DNA of 15,148 nucleotides from Flavobacteriales bacterium (GTDB lineage Bacteria > Bacteroidota > Bacteroidia > Flavobacteriales > Flavobacteriaceae): positions 1 through 15,148 of the forward strand of contig QIIH01000094.1 of assembly GCA_003229235.1 (NCBI GenBank), in the 5' to 3' direction. The position numbers and the translations under genes were made by a program. Below, piece after piece: positions 1 to 8,169 of this stretch. The notes beneath the pieces are model-generated. The model was not told the origin of the DNA and did no database searches. It saw nothing but the letters and a program-made list of their open reading frames with translations. The first letter of the stretch is position 1, and each line of letters starts with the position of its first letter.

Positions 1-872
1 GTTGGAACAAACATAATTGCCTGAGCAAAGATGATTGGCATTACTCCAGAAGCATTAAGCTTTAATGGAATAAATTGACGTGCTCCAAAAATATTTTTTT
101 CATAGCTACCAGTCGCGGTTCTCCGTGCATACTGCACCGGAATTTTTCGTACGGCCATGACCAGCATGACACTTGCCAGTATTATTAAGAACCATATTAC
201 CAATTCGATTAAGATCATAATCGCTCCACCATTTCCGGCCTCAAGGCGCGAAACGATTTCCTGAGCAAAACTCACAGGAAGCGTAGCGATAATACCTACC
301 ATAATCAAAAGAGAAATCCCGTTTCCGATACCCTTATCTGTAATCTTTTCTCCCAACCACATTGCGAAAACACAACCCGTTGTTAAGATAATTACAGAGG
401 TAAAGTAAAACATAGGACCTCTAGGTAATATATAGGCTTCTGGTGGTACACCTAAGGCATCCAAACCAATCAAATAACTAGGCGCCTGAACCAAACAAAT
501 AGCGATGGTTAACCAGCGAGTAATTTGAGTGATTCGTTTACGACCACTTTCTCCTTCTTTTTGCAATTTCTGTAGGTAAGGCACAGCAATTTGCATTAAC
601 TGTACTACAATCGACGCAGATATATACGGCATAATACCCAATGCGAAAACAGAAGCATTTGCAAATGCACCTCCTGTAAAGGCATTAAGGATTGCTCCGA
701 TACCACCACCTTCGAATTTACCAGAAAACTCGGCCAATTGTGAGGCATCGATATTTGGTAAAACTACTTGCGCTCCAAATCGATACACTAACAAAAGTCC
801 CAATGTCACTAGAATGCGACTTCTGAGTTCTTCTATCTTCCAAACATTTTTTAAGGTTTCAATAAATTTCAT
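1..872 (-). CDS. secY: Preprotein translocase subunit SecY (partial, C-terminus outside window)
   Basis: SecY is the central channel of the Sec translocon in the inner membrane; with SecE and SecG it passes unfolded proteins out and inserts membrane proteins. I translated 290 codons from ATG at 870-872 (start MKFIETLKNVWKIEELRSRI); the frame is open to the window edge, so about the last third of a usual 430-450 residue protein is missing. Visible are a first membrane helix around residues 20-38, a Gly-rich plug region near 50-70, the second helix around 75-95 (ALGIMPYISASIVVQLMQ), further hydrophobic helices near 118-140, 155-175, 185-203 and 217-241, the basic cytosolic stretch RKIPVQYARRT (242-252), and the conserved LNASGVMPIIFAQ at 272-284. 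It starts 13 bases after rplO, the normal last position of the spc block. Identity is certain; only its end is unseen. Confidence 0.97.
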   Translation of the reverse strand, partial: MKFIETLKNVWKIEELRSRILVTLGLLLVYRFGAQVVLPNIDASQLAEFSGKFEGGGIGAILNAFTGGAFANASVFALGIMPYISASIVVQLMQIAVPYLQKLQKEGESGRKRITQITRWLTIAICLVQAPSYLIGLDALGVPPEAYILPRGPMFYFTSVIILTTGCVFAMWLGEKITDKGIGNGISLLIMVGIIATLPVSFAQEIVSRLEAGNGGAIMILIELVIWFLIILASVMLVMAVRKIPVQYARRTATGSYEKNIFGARQFIPLKLNASGVMPIIFAQAIMFVP

Positions 873-885
873 CCTTATAAAAAAA

Positions 886-1338
886 TTACAATGTTATAGC
901 TTCACCGCCAGCAGCTTCAATCGCTTGTTTAGCTGTAGCTGTGAATTTATGCGCAGATATCTTCAACGTCGCCTTTAATTCTCCTCTTCCTAATATCTTT
1001 ACTAAATCGTTTTTGTGCGCAAGACGCAAAGTCACTAAATCTTCTAGAGATATTGTGCCTTTAACTTTCTTGTCGTCTACTAACTTTTGCAAAGTATCAA
1101 GGTTAATCCCTTGGTACTCCTTACGGTTAATATTTGTAAATCCAAACTTAGGAACACGTCTTTGCAATGGCATTTGACCTCCTTCGAAGCCAAGCTTCTT
1201 AGAATATCCAGAGCGTGACTTTGCACCTTTGTGACCACGTGTTGCAGTTCCGCCTTTTCCAGAACCCTGCCCGCGTCCTAGTCTTTTACCTTTGCCGTGA
1301 ACCGAACCGTCGGCTGGTTTTAAGTTACTTAAATCCAT
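886..1338 (-). CDS. rplO: 50S ribosomal protein L15
   Basis: L15 is a late-assembling large-subunit protein whose extended N-terminal arm threads into 23S rRNA. The 150-residue product has the family shape: a Gly/Lys/Arg-rich arm (residues about 14-45, including GKGKRLGRGQGSGKGG and RGHKGAKSRSG), then the conserved FEGGQMPLQRRVPKFGF around 51-67, then a globular C-terminal half ending GGEAITL. Length is normal for the family. The ATG at 1338 lies 10 bases after the rpmD stop and the gene ends 13 bases before secY, matching the universal rpmD-rplO-secY order. Nothing is unusual in it. Confidence 0.98.
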   Translation of the reverse strand: MDLSNLKPADGSVHGKGKRLGRGQGSGKGGTATRGHKGAKSRSGYSKKLGFEGGQMPLQRRVPKFGFTNINRKEYQGINLDTLQKLVDDKKVKGTISLEDLVTLRLAHKNDLVKILGRGELKATLKISAHKFTATAKQAIEAAGGEAITL

Positions 1339-1348
1339 GTGTTATATC

Positions 1349-1528
1349 TTAGTTAGTTTCAACAGAAACTAAATGTTGTACTTTATTTATCATGCCAAGG
1401 ATAGTTGGCGTGTTATCGTGTTCTACAGTCTGTCCCATCTTACGTAAACCAAGAGCCTCAAGGGTTCTTTTTTGATTTTGCGTACGATTGATAGCGCTGC
1501 GAACTTTGGTTACTTTAATTTTTGCCAT
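1349..1528 (-). CDS. rpmD: 50S ribosomal protein L30
   Basis: A 59-residue protein found by translating the minus strand between rpsE and rplO; it is easily missed because it is so short. It starts MAKIKVTKVRSAINRTQNQK and ends VQHLVSVETN before TAA. L30 is a small protein on the solvent side of the large subunit. The pattern KVTKVRSAI, then RTLEALGLRKMGQTV, then the DNTPTILGMINKV segment, is the L30 family signature, and the length matches the usual 58-61. It starts 11 bases after rpsE and ends 10 bases before rplO, exactly where rpmD sits in spc operons. The ATG at 1526-1528 is the only sensible start. Confidence 0.97.
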   Translation of the reverse strand: MAKIKVTKVRSAINRTQNQKRTLEALGLRKMGQTVEHDNTPTILGMINKVQHLVSVETN

Positions 1529-1539
1529 TTTCTTGCGAT

Positions 1540-2064
1540 TTATCCTTTAAACAATTTCTCTAGAGAGATTCCACGTTGCTTAGCAACTGTATGGGCACTT
1601 CTCATCTGTAATAATGCATCAAAAGTTGCCTTTACCACATTATGTGGGTTAGACGAACCTTGTGATTTCGAAAGTACATCATGTACTCCAACGGCTTCTA
1701 GTACCGCACGTACTGCACCTCCAGCAATTACCCCTGTACCAGGAGCAGCCGGAAGCAAGTTTACACGAGCTCCACCGTATTTACCTTTTTGTTCGTGAGG
1801 TAAAGTCGCCTTGTTTAGTGGAATTCTAACTAAATTTTTCTTGGCATCGTCTACTGCTTTTGCAATTGCACTAGCAACGTCTTTAGATTTTCCTAAACCG
1901 TGACCTACCACACCATTCTCGTCTCCTACTACAACAATAGCAGAAAATCCGAAGGCTCTACCACCTTTTGTTACCTTGGTTACCCTTTGTACTCCTACCA
2001 AACGATCTTTAAGTTCTAGACCTCCTGGTTTTACCAATTCTACGTTTTTATAATCTTGATACAT
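1540..2064 (-). CDS. rpsE: 30S ribosomal protein S5
   Basis: S5 lies at the small-subunit mRNA entry side, helps decoding accuracy and contacts S4 and S8. The 174-residue protein has the double-stranded-RNA-binding-like N-terminal domain (about residues 18-82), including the loop [18 protein letters not shown] at 31-48 where spectinomycin-resistance changes occur in other bacteria; here the loop looks intact. The C-terminal domain carries [20 protein letters not shown] (97-116) and the [20 protein letters not shown] segment (129-148). The gap to rplR is 4 bases and to rpmD 11 bases, which suggests translational coupling. Ordinary family member. Confidence 0.98.
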   Translation of the reverse strand: MYQDYKNVELVKPGGLELKDRLVGVQRVTKVTKGGRAFGFSAIVVVGDENGVVGHGLGKSKDVASAIAKAVDDAKKNLVRIPLNKATLPHEQKGKYGGARVNLLPAAPGTGVIAGGAVRAVLEAVGVHDVLSKSQGSSNPHNVVKATFDALLQMRSAHTVAKQRGISLEKLFKG

Positions 2065-2068
2065 ATTC

Positions 2069-2419
2069 TTAGAATTTTAGGCCGCCTTCACGGGCACCTT
2101 CGGCTAATGATTTAACTCTTCCGTGGTATAAATAACCACCTCTATCAAACGAAATTGCTTCTACTCCAGCTTTCATTGCTTTATCTGCAATAGCTTTTCC
2201 TACTTCTTTAGCAGTTTCTGATTTGTTTGAAGTTCCGATGCCTTTATCTCTAGATGAAGCCGCAGTGATAGTCACTCCGTTTACATCGTCGATTAATTGT
2301 GCATAAATCTCCTTATTACTTCTAAACACAGCAAGTCTTGGACGTTGTGCTGTACCTGATACCGTTTTTCTGATACGGTAACGAAGTCTATCTCTTCTTT
2401 CTGATTTTGATAATGCCAT
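2069..2419 (-). CDS. rplR: 50S ribosomal protein L18
   Basis: L18 binds 5S rRNA with L5 and L25 and anchors it in the central protuberance. The 116-residue product starts [20 protein letters not shown], a basic arm typical of L18, followed by the core [20 protein letters not shown] (27-46), [10 protein letters not shown] (51-60) and the C-terminal [24 protein letters not shown], the most conserved part of the family. Length is normal. It starts 12 bases after rplF and is followed after 4 bases by rpsE, the standard spc order. Confidence 0.98.
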   Translation of the reverse strand: MALSKSERRDRLRYRIRKTVSGTAQRPRLAVFRSNKEIYAQLIDDVNGVTITAASSRDKGIGTSNKSETAKEVGKAIADKAMKAGVEAISFDRGGYLYHGRVKSLAEGAREGGLKF

Positions 2420-2431
2420 AACGCTTATAAA

Positions 2432-2974
2432 TTATGCAGACTTACCTGCTTTTCTTCTAATGTGTTCTCCAACAAATCTGATCCCTTTTCCTTTGTAAGG
2501 TTCTGGCTTTCGGTATGCGCGAATTTTTGCTGCTACCTGACCAACCAATTGTTTGTCGAAAGAGGTTAGTTTAATCTGTGGATTCTTTCCTTTCTCAGAC
2601 ACCGTCTCAACTTTTACCTCAGGGGCAATGCTCATAACGATGTTGTGAGAGAAACCAACTGCAATTTCCAATTTTTGACCTTGGTTGCTTGCACGATATC
2701 CAACTCCTACTAACTCTAACTCTTTGGTCCATCCTTTAGATACACCTTCTACCATATTGGCAATTAATGAACGATACAATCCGTGTTTTGCACGAATGTC
2801 TTTGTGATCTGAAGAACGCTCCACAACAACCTGACCATCTTCTATCTTAATAGAGACACCACTAAACTCTTGTGTTAACTCGCCTAACTTCCCTTTTACG
2901 GTGATTATGTTATCGTTTACTTCGATAGTCACACCTTCTGGAATTGCTACTGGGCTTTTTCCTATTCTTGACAT
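2432..2974 (-). CDS. rplF: 50S ribosomal protein L6
   Basis: L6 sits near the factor-binding site of the large subunit and supports assembly around the sarcin-ricin loop. I chose ATG at 2972-2974 (MSRIGKSPVAIPEGV), giving 180 residues, because every L6 begins this way. The frame stays open 13 codons further upstream, to 3013, but that stretch overlaps the end of rpsH and has no family resemblance. Two repeated L6 domains are visible (about residues 10-80 and 85-165), with the C-terminal signature KIRAYRKPEPYKGKGIRF followed by the basic end RRKAGKSA. The chosen start leaves a 10-base gap after rpsH, in line with neighbouring gaps. Confidence 0.97.
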   Translation of the reverse strand: MSRIGKSPVAIPEGVTIEVNDNIITVKGKLGELTQEFSGVSIKIEDGQVVVERSSDHKDIRAKHGLYRSLIANMVEGVSKGWTKELELVGVGYRASNQGQKLEIAVGFSHNIVMSIAPEVKVETVSEKGKNPQIKLTSFDKQLVGQVAAKIRAYRKPEPYKGKGIRFVGEHIRRKAGKSA

Positions 2975-2984
2975 TTCTTTCTTT

Positions 2985-3383
2985 TTAGTATACGTAACAA
3001 AGTACTTCTCCACCTACATGCTGCGATTGAGCTTGCTTTCCTGTCATTACACCAGCTGATGTAGACACGATAGCAATTCCTAAACCGTTTAATACTCTAG
3101 GCATTTCATTAGAAGCAGCATACATACGTAATCCTGGTTTACTAATTCTTTCGATCTTTTTTATTACTGGATCTTTGGTAAGTTTATCGTACTTCAATGC
3201 GATTTTAATAGAACCTTGTGGTCCTTTTTCCTCGAATTTGTAGCTCAATACGAACCCTTGATCGAATAAGATCTTTGTAATTTCCTTCTTTAGATTAGAA
3301 GCTGGAAGCTCGACCACTCTATGGCCTGCACTCACTGCATTTCTAACTCTTGTCAGATAATCTGCGATTGGATCTGTTGTCAT
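2985..3383 (-). CDS. rpsH: 30S ribosomal protein S8
   Basis: S8 binds the central domain of 16S rRNA (helix 21) early in small-subunit assembly, and in gamma-proteobacteria it represses its own spc operon by binding mRNA. The 132-residue protein starts MTTDPIADYLTRVRNAVSAG, the classic S8 start, and ends with the conserved SKPGLRMYAASNEMPRVLNGLGIAIVSTS... VGGEVLCYVY. Length is normal (about 130). It has the second-longest upstream gap in the array (63 bases after rpsN), and that gap contains a hairpin listed separately. Whether S8 binds there is not known from sequence alone. Confidence 0.98.
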   Translation of the reverse strand: MTTDPIADYLTRVRNAVSAGHRVVELPASNLKKEITKILFDQGFVLSYKFEEKGPQGSIKIALKYDKLTKDPVIKKIERISKPGLRMYAASNEMPRVLNGLGIAIVSTSAGVMTGKQAQSQHVGGEVLCYVY

Positions 3384-3403
3384 TTATCTTTGTTTGCGGT
3401 AAT

Positions 3404-3428
3404 GGTTTTCGAGTTTAACACTCAAACC
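3404..3428 (-). promoter_or_regulatory. RNA hairpin in the rpsN-rpsH gap
   Basis: Read as minus-strand RNA, 3428 to 3404 can fold with arms GGTTTGAGT and ACTCGAAAACC around a GTTAA loop: seven consecutive pairs (one G-T wobble), then a two-base bulge, then two G-C pairs. It lies about 20 bases before the rpsH ATG, in the only long gap (63 bases) of the spc half. Position suggests a role in expression of S8 and downstream genes, but no binding motif could be confirmed. It is not followed by a T-run, so it is unlikely to be a terminator. Confidence 0.4.
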
Positions 3429-3446
3429 TGCTACCAGTTTATATTG

Positions 3447-3716
3447 TTACCAACTAGCTTTTCTTACTCCTGGGATCAAACCTTGGTTTGCCATTTCTCT
3501 AAATGTAACACGAGAAAGTCCAAACTGTCTCATATAACCTTTAGGGCGTCCAGTAAGTTTGCAACGATTGTGCATACGAACAGGAGAAGCGTTTTTAGGC
3601 AACTTCTGTAAACCTTCATAATCTCCAGCTTCCTTTAACGCTTTACGCTTTTCAGCATATTTAGCAACTGTCTTGGCACGTTTAACCTCACGGGCTTTCA
3701 TTGATTCTTTAGCCAT
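3447..3716 (-). CDS. rpsN: 30S ribosomal protein S14 (zinc-independent type)
   Basis: S14 is a late-assembling protein in the head of the small subunit. The 89-residue product ends [40 protein letters not shown], the conserved S14 C-terminus. The zinc-binding CxxC...CxxC pattern of the short (61-residue) form is absent: only one Cys is present, and the length is that of the zinc-free form. The N-terminus is Lys/Arg/Glu-rich and probably helical. It starts 3 bases after the rplE stop, so translation is probably coupled; a 63-base gap separates it from rpsH. Confidence 0.98.
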   Translation of the reverse strand: MAKESMKAREVKRAKTVAKYAEKRKALKEAGDYEGLQKLPKNASPVRMHNRCKLTGRPKGYMRQFGLSRVTFREMANQGLIPGVRKASW

Positions 3717-3719
3717 GTC

Positions 3720-4271
3720 TTAGTTTTTTTTAAAGGGTAACCCTAGTTCTGTTAATAATGATTTTGCTTCTTTGTCGGTATCGGCATTTGTAACAAAAGT
3801 GATATTCATCCCTTCAATTTTCTTTACCTTATCGATATCAATCTCAGGGAAAATAATTTGTTCAGTTACTCCCAAAGAATAATTTCCTCTTCCGTCAAAA
3901 CCAGTGGCTTTGATTCCGCTAAAGTCACGTTCACGAGGTAAAGCAGATGTAATTAATCTGTCTAAGAATTCGTACATGCGCTCTCCACGAAGTGTAACCT
4001 TAACACCAATTGGCATCCCCTTACGAAGCTTAAAGGTTGCAACATCTTTCTTAGAGATAGTAGCAATCGCTTTTTGCCCAGTAATATTGGTTAACTCTTC
4101 TACAGAATAGTCAATTAATTTCTTGTCTGCCACGGCAGCTCCAACTCCACGAGTAACAACAATCTTTTGCAGTTTAGGAACTTGCATAATATTGTTATAA
4201 CCGAACTCGTCAGTAAGGGCGTTCACTACGCGGCTTTTATATTCTTCCTTAAGTCTTGGTGTATATCCCAT
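3720..4271 (-). CDS. rplE: 50S ribosomal protein L5
   Basis: L5 binds 5S rRNA in the central protuberance and contacts the P-site tRNA and S13 across the subunit bridge. The 183-residue protein starts [20 protein letters not shown] and shows the family blocks [14 protein letters not shown] (31-44), [53 protein letters not shown] and the C-terminal [23 protein letters not shown]. Length is normal (about 180). It starts 2 bases after the rplX stop and ends 3 bases before rpsN. Confidence 0.98.
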   Translation of the reverse strand: MGYTPRLKEEYKSRVVNALTDEFGYNNIMQVPKLQKIVVTRGVGAAVADKKLIDYSVEELTNITGQKAIATISKKDVATFKLRKGMPIGVKVTLRGERMYEFLDRLITSALPRERDFSGIKATGFDGRGNYSLGVTEQIIFPEIDIDKVKKIEGMNITFVTNADTDKEAKSLLTELGLPFKKN

Positions 4272-4273
4272 AA

Positions 4274-4588
4274 CTAAATAACTTCATTTGATTTCTTAGA
4301 AAAACGTACTTTTTTTCCGTCTTCCATTCTATATCCAACACGCGTTGCCGATCCACTTTTAGCATCGATAAGCGATAAATTAGAAATGTGCATTGCGGCT
4401 TCTTTCTCAACGATTCCCCCTTGTGGATTGCTCGCACTTGGTTTCTCGTGTTTTTTTACCATGTTCACACCTTCTACGATGGCTTTATTTTTTTCGGCCA
4501 TAACACTCATAACTTTACCTTCAGACCCTTTGTGATCTCCAGCAATTACAGTTACAGTATCTCCCGATTTTATTTTAAGCTTTGTCAT
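4274..4588 (-). CDS. rplX: 50S ribosomal protein L24
   Basis: L24 is one of the two assembly-initiator proteins of the large subunit and sits near the exit tunnel. The 104-residue product carries the KOW RNA-binding motif at the N-terminus ([20 protein letters not shown], residues 7-26), then [32 protein letters not shown], which is the conserved L24 core. Start ATG 12 bases after rplN; only two bases separate its stop from rplE. Length and order are typical. Confidence 0.98.
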   Translation of the reverse strand: MTKLKIKSGDTVTVIAGDHKGSEGKVMSVMAEKNKAIVEGVNMVKKHEKPSASNPQGGIVEKEAAMHISNLSLIDAKSGSATRVGYRMEDGKKVRFSKKSNEVI

Positions 4589-4600
4589 CTTTCCCTAGTA

Positions 4601-4969
4601 TTAAAGCACCTCAGGTGCTAATGATACAATCTTCATGAATTGCTTATCACGAAGTTCTCTCGCAACGGGTCCAAATACACGTGTTCCTACCATCTCTCCC
4701 GTTGGGTTCAATAAAACACATGCGTTGTCGTCAAAGCGAATGTAAGATCCGTCAGGACGTCTAATCTCTTTTTTAACACGAACTACAACGGCTGTAGAAA
4801 CAGTTCCTTTTTTAATAGTTCCGTTAGGAGTAGCTTCCTTTACAGTTACCACAATCTTATCGCCAATAGAGGCGTAACGTCTCTTTGTTCCTCCGAGTAC
4901 ACGAATAGTAAGCACTTCTTTTGCTCCTGTGTTATCTGCTACTTTAAGTCTTGATTCTTGTTGTACCAT
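4601..4969 (-). CDS. rplN: 50S ribosomal protein L14
   Basis: L14 lies at the subunit interface and forms an intersubunit bridge with 16S rRNA; it also binds the silencing factor RsfS in many bacteria. The product is 122 residues, the near-invariant family length, and starts [20 protein letters not shown]. The signature [18 protein letters not shown] is at 10-27, and [23 protein letters not shown] and [14 protein letters not shown] follow in order. It starts two bases after rpsQ, joining the S10 and spc blocks without a break. Confidence 0.98.
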   Translation of the reverse strand: MVQQESRLKVADNTGAKEVLTIRVLGGTKRRYASIGDKIVVTVKEATPNGTIKKGTVSTAVVVRVKKEIRRPDGSYIRFDDNACVLLNPTGEMVGTRVFGPVARELRDKQFMKIVSLAPEVL

Positions 4970-4971
4970 GA

Positions 4972-5229
4972 TTACTTAGCTCTTTCAATGATTTCTACTA
5001 GTCTCCAACACTTAGATTTACTTAGAGGTCGTGTTTCCATGATTCTCACTGTATCTCCTTCGTTGCAGTCGTTTTGCTCGTCGTGCGCAACGTACTTTTT
5101 TGTTTTAAGTACGAACTTTCCGTACATAGGATGTTTTACTTTCTTCACCTCTGCAACTACAATAGATTTCTCCATTTTGCTGCTGGTTACTACCCCTATA
5201 CGTTCTTTTCTTAAATTTCTGTTTTCCAT
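4972..5229 (-). CDS. rpsQ: 30S ribosomal protein S17
   Basis: S17 is a primary 16S rRNA-binding protein of the small-subunit body with an OB fold. The 85-residue product starts [20 protein letters not shown] and shows the conserved blocks [19 protein letters not shown], the segment [16 protein letters not shown] and [20 protein letters not shown]. Length matches the family (80-90). It begins 14 bases after rpmC and is followed after only 2 bases by rplN, so coupling with L14 is likely. Confidence 0.98.
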   Translation of the reverse strand: MENRNLRKERIGVVTSSKMEKSIVVAEVKKVKHPMYGKFVLKTKKYVAHDEQNDCNEGDTVRIMETRPLSKSKCWRLVEIIERAK

Positions 5230-5243
5230 CTGTCAGCGTGTAC

Positions 5244-5435
5244 TTACTGTACGTCTCTTTTAGTTAGTTCAGTCTCGATTCTAGCAATTGATCTTCTTTG
5301 AAATTTCAATTGAATCGGATTTTCCAACGGCGAAATGGCATGTGCCATTTTTAAGTCTGAATAAGCTTTTCTATTTTCTGCAAGTTTTTCTTGCAAATCG
5401 GCTACTGATGCTTCTTTAATTTCTGATTGTCTCAT
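5244..5435 (-). CDS. rpmC: 50S ribosomal protein L29
   Basis: L29 is a small two-helix protein beside the exit tunnel, next to L23, and forms part of the docking area for nascent-chain factors. The 63-residue product (MRQSEIKEASVADLQEKLAE) has the family's helical hairpin: a first helix around 11-34, the turn with ISPLENPIQL, and a second helix with RRSIARIETELTKR. Length is normal (60-72). It starts 11 bases after rplP and precedes rpsQ by 14 bases, the standard S10-operon order. Confidence 0.97.
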   Translation of the reverse strand: MRQSEIKEASVADLQEKLAENRKAYSDLKMAHAISPLENPIQLKFQRRSIARIETELTKRDVQ

Positions 5436-5446
5436 CTCTTAAAAAA

Positions 5447-5866
5447 TTAGCCCTGAAAATCTCTGGACACAATAAACTTCGTTTTAACGGGAAGCTTTTG
5501 GGCTGCCAATCTAAGTGCTTCTTTAGCAACTTCTACTGATACTCCAGATACTTCATATAATACTCTACCAGGTTTTACAACAGCTGCCCAATGGTCAACT
5601 GCACCTTTACCCTTACCCATACGTACTTCAAGAGGTTTTTTCGTAATTGGTTTGTCTGGAAAAATCATAATCCATAACGAACCTTCTCTCTTCATATAAC
5701 GTGTGGCGGCAATACGCGCAGCCTCGATTTGACGGGATGTCAAAAAACTAGAGTCTAAAGATTTAATTCCAAAAGTTCCGTAAGAAAGCTGGTTACCACG
5801 TCCGGCATTACCCTTCATGCGGCCTTTCTGTTGCTTGCGAAACTTTGTTCTTTTAGGTTGTAACAT
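5447..5866 (-). CDS. rplP: 50S ribosomal protein L16
   Basis: L16 lies at the base of the A-site region of the large subunit and helps place tRNA acceptor ends. The 139-residue product starts [20 protein letters not shown], the family start, followed by [31 protein letters not shown], then the conserved [29 protein letters not shown]. Length is typical (136-140). The intact Arg within EVRMGKGKG corresponds to the region hydroxylated in some bacteria. The 19-base gap from rpsC is slightly longer than most in the block. Confidence 0.98.
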   Translation of the reverse strand: MLQPKRTKFRKQQKGRMKGNAGRGNQLSYGTFGIKSLDSSFLTSRQIEAARIAATRYMKREGSLWIMIFPDKPITKKPLEVRMGKGKGAVDHWAAVVKPGRVLYEVSGVSVEVAKEALRLAAQKLPVKTKFIVSRDFQG

Positions 5867-5885
5867 TTCTTAATGTCTTTAATAA

Positions 5886-6608
5886 TTACTTTCTGCGACG
5901 TTGTTTGTTATCTCTTCCTCCACGGCCTGGTCCACCTTTTCCTTGCTTTTTAGCAAGTCCTACTAGTGGGCTAAGCTCTCTCTTTCCATACACTTCGCCT
6001 TTCATGATCCACACTTTGATACCCAATCTACCGTAGGTAGTATGCGCCTCTACAAGTGCGTAGTCAATATCTGCTCTAAAAGTCGATAAAGGAATACGTC
6101 CGTCTTTATAACCTTCCGAACGTGCCATCTCAGCACCATTTAATCGACCTGAGATTTGAATTTTGATACCTTCAGCATTCATACGCATTGCAGCTGCAAT
6201 GGCCATTTTAATAGCTCTTCTGTACGAAATACGACTTTCAATCTGACGGGCTACACTAGCACCAACCAAAAAAGCATCTAATTCTGGTCTCTTGATCTCA
6301 TAAATGTTAATCTGAACCTCTTTATCTGTAATCTTCTTGAGCTCTTCTTTTAACTTGTCTACTTCCTGACCACCTTTACCGATAATGATACCGGGTCTAG
6401 CTGTAGTAATAGTAACGGTTACAAGTTTAAGCGTACGCTCAATAATTACTCGTGACACACTAGCTTTAGATAAACGAGCGTGAACATATTTTCTAATCTT
6501 ATCGTCTTCGGCAAGTTTGTCGCCATAGTCGTTACCGCCGTACCAGTTAGATTCCCATCCTCTGATGATTCCTAGACGATTCCCGATTGGATTTGTTTTC
6601 TGTCCCAT
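5886..6608 (-). CDS. rpsC: 30S ribosomal protein S3
   Basis: S3 forms part of the mRNA entry channel and helps the ribosome unwind mRNA. The 240-residue protein starts [21 protein letters not shown] type II KH domain is visible around residues 45-115 with the GKGG loop at 77-80 ([20 protein letters not shown]). The C-terminal domain has [31 protein letters not shown] and [16 protein letters not shown]. The tail [18 protein letters not shown] is strongly basic and disordered, as is common in Bacteroidota S3. It begins 4 bases after rplV. Confidence 0.98.
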   Translation of the reverse strand: MGQKTNPIGNRLGIIRGWESNWYGGNDYGDKLAEDDKIRKYVHARLSKASVSRVIIERTLKLVTVTITTARPGIIIGKGGQEVDKLKEELKKITDKEVQINIYEIKRPELDAFLVGASVARQIESRISYRRAIKMAIAAAMRMNAEGIKIQISGRLNGAEMARSEGYKDGRIPLSTFRADIDYALVEAHTTYGRLGIKVWIMKGEVYGKRELSPLVGLAKKQGKGGPGRGGRDNKQRRRK

Positions 6609-6612
6609 CTAT

Positions 6613-7023
6613 TTAATTGCTTTGTGAGTTATCGTTAGCGCCTAAAACCAAGGTTACATGGTTAGAGCGTTTTCTAATTCTGTGTGCGCGCCCTTGAGGA
6701 GCTGTACGCAAGCGCTTAAGCATTGCGCCACTGTCTACACGTATTTCTTTAATAAAAAGATCTGCCGACTCGACGTCTGCTTCTTCGTTTTTCGCCTGCC
6801 AGTTTGCGATTGCAGACAAGAGTAATTTCTCTAGTCTCCCGGCTGCCTCTTTCTGGCTGAATCTTAATAAATTAAGTGCCTTATCAATTTTTTCTCCACG
6901 AATCAAATCCGCAACTAAGCGCATTTTACGTGGTGACGTTGGGCAGTTATTTAACTTTGCAAAAGCCATTGTTTTCTTGGCCTCTTTGATTTGCTCTGCT
7001 CTTTCTCTTTTACGAACTCCCAT
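6613..7023 (-). CDS. rplV: 50S ribosomal protein L22 (long N-terminus)
   Basis: L22 lines the peptide exit tunnel with its long beta hairpin, close to L4. The family core begins around residue 21 ([20 protein letters not shown]) and the tunnel-hairpin region is around residues 95-125 ([24 protein letters not shown]). The total of 136 residues exceeds the usual 110 because of a charged stretch at the start ([19 protein letters not shown]). I kept the first ATG at 7023: it lies 3 bases after rpsS, and Flavobacteria L22 proteins, as I recall, carry this extension. A start at Met19 would leave a 57-base gap, unlike the neighbours. No resistance-type hairpin deletion is seen. Confidence 0.96.
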   Translation of the reverse strand: MGVRKRERAEQIKEAKKTMAFAKLNNCPTSPRKMRLVADLIRGEKIDKALNLLRFSQKEAAGRLEKLLLSAIANWQAKNEEADVESADLFIKEIRVDSGAMLKRLRTAPQGRAHRIRKRSNHVTLVLGANDNSQSN

Positions 7024-7026
7024 GGC

Positions 7027-7305
7027 TTATTTTTTTCCTTTGTTTTTAGCACCTGCATGTCCTCTAAACGAACGTGTTGGTGAAAACTCTCCTAATTTGT
7101 GCCCTACCATGTTCTCTGTTACGTAAACAGGTACGAACTGACGTCCGTTGTGAACTGCGATGGTTTGACCTACAAAATCTGGAGTGATCATAGAAGCGCG
7201 CGACCAAGTTTTGATAACTGACTTCTTGTTTGAATCAACATTTTGTTGAACTTTTCTTTCTAACTTATAGTGAACGTAAGGTCCCTTTTTTAATGAACGT
7301 GCCAT
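7027..7305 (-). CDS. rpsS: 30S ribosomal protein S19
   Basis: S19 sits in the head of the small subunit with S13 and contacts the A-site tRNA region and the intersubunit bridge. The 92-residue product starts [19 protein letters not shown], the conserved S19 start, continues with [31 protein letters not shown] and ends with the signature [20 protein letters not shown] plus a basic tail. Length is normal. It starts 7 bases after rplB and ends 3 bases before rplV. Confidence 0.98.
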   Translation of the reverse strand: MARSLKKGPYVHYKLERKVQQNVDSNKKSVIKTWSRASMITPDFVGQTIAVHNGRQFVPVYVTENMVGHKLGEFSPTRSFRGHAGAKNKGKK

Positions 7306-7312
7306 ATCTTAA

Positions 7313-8137
7313 TTATTTCTTTCTACGTTCTACAATATATTTATTACTCGCTTTGGTCTTAGAACGTGTTCTAAATCCTTTTGCTGGGATACCGTTTCTA
7401 GAACGTGGGTGCCCACCAGAAGACTTACCTTCTCCACCACCCATTGGGTGATCGACTGGGTTCATCACTACTGGACGTGTTCTTGGACGACGACCTAACC
7501 AACGGCTTCTACCCGCTTTACCAGATACAAGTAACTGGTGATCACTGTTAGATATAGCTCCAATAGTTGCCATACATGTAACAAGGACCAAACGCGTTTC
7601 GCCTGAAGGTAGTTTTACAGTTGCATACTTACCATCTCTTGCCATTAATTGAGAAAAAGCACCAGCCGAACGTGCCATAACAGCACCTTGACCAGGTCTT
7701 AACTCGATACAAGAAATGATAGTACCCAAAGGAATGTCTGAAAGCGGCATAGAATTTCCAATCTCTGGAGCAACATTGCTACCAGAAACTACATTCTGAC
7801 CAACTTCTAAACCATTTTGGGCTATGATATACCGCTTTTCGCCATCTTGATAGTTAAGAAGTGCTATAAATGCGGTTCTGTTCGGATCGTATTCAATAGA
7901 AGCAACATTTCCTGGTACTCCAGTTTTGTCTCTCTTGAAATCGATAATTCGATATTTTCTTTTATGACCGCCACCTTTGTAGCGCATGGTCATTTTTCCT
8001 TGACTGTTTCTTCCCCCAGATCGTTTGTTCGGAACGAGTAAACTCTTTTCCGGCTTATCAGTAGTAATGGCGTCAAATCCATTAACTACTCTAAATCGCT
8101 GTGCTGGGGTGACCGGTTTTAATTTTCTTACTGACAT
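7313..8137 (-). CDS. rplB: 50S ribosomal protein L2
   Basis: L2 is a core large-subunit protein needed for subunit association and close to the peptidyl-transferase centre. The 274-residue product has the N-terminal OB-fold (with [22 protein letters not shown] around 42-63), the SH3-like domain ([20 protein letters not shown]), and the conserved C-terminal signature [15 protein letters not shown] with its His, followed by the basic tail [19 protein letters not shown]. Length is the family norm (273-278). It starts 27 bases after rplW and is followed by rpsS after 7. Confidence 0.98.
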   Translation of the reverse strand: MSVRKLKPVTPAQRFRVVNGFDAITTDKPEKSLLVPNKRSGGRNSQGKMTMRYKGGGHKRKYRIIDFKRDKTGVPGNVASIEYDPNRTAFIALLNYQDGEKRYIIAQNGLEVGQNVVSGSNVAPEIGNSMPLSDIPLGTIISCIELRPGQGAVMARSAGAFSQLMARDGKYATVKLPSGETRLVLVTCMATIGAISNSDHQLLVSGKAGRSRWLGRRPRTRPVVMNPVDHPMGGGEGKSSGGHPRSRNGIPAKGFRTRSKTKASNKYIVERRKK

Positions 8138-8153
8138 TATTGTCGTTTTAGTC

Positions 8154-8169
8154 TCTAGTCACCACTAGA
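8154..8169 (-). promoter_or_regulatory. Small hairpin spanning the rplW stop codon
   Basis: On the minus strand the sequence TCTAGTGGTGACTAGA is a perfect 6-pair stem with a four-base GGTG loop. Its first arm contains the TAG stop of rplW, and it lies 16 bases before the rplB ATG in the longest gap inside the S10 part (27 bases). It could affect termination of rplW and re-initiation at rplB, but a stem this short and AT-containing may also be chance. Confidence 0.25.

Noticed and set aside
2975..3013. Upstream extension of rplF into rpsH (MEKYFVTY...)
   Set aside because: L6 proteins begin MSRIGKSP or similar; the extension overlaps the conserved C-terminus of rpsH.
4249..4437. 62-codon open frame on the minus strand in a different frame within rplX
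   Set aside because: Overlaps confident rplX and the start of rplE and has no family resemblance; shadow frame.
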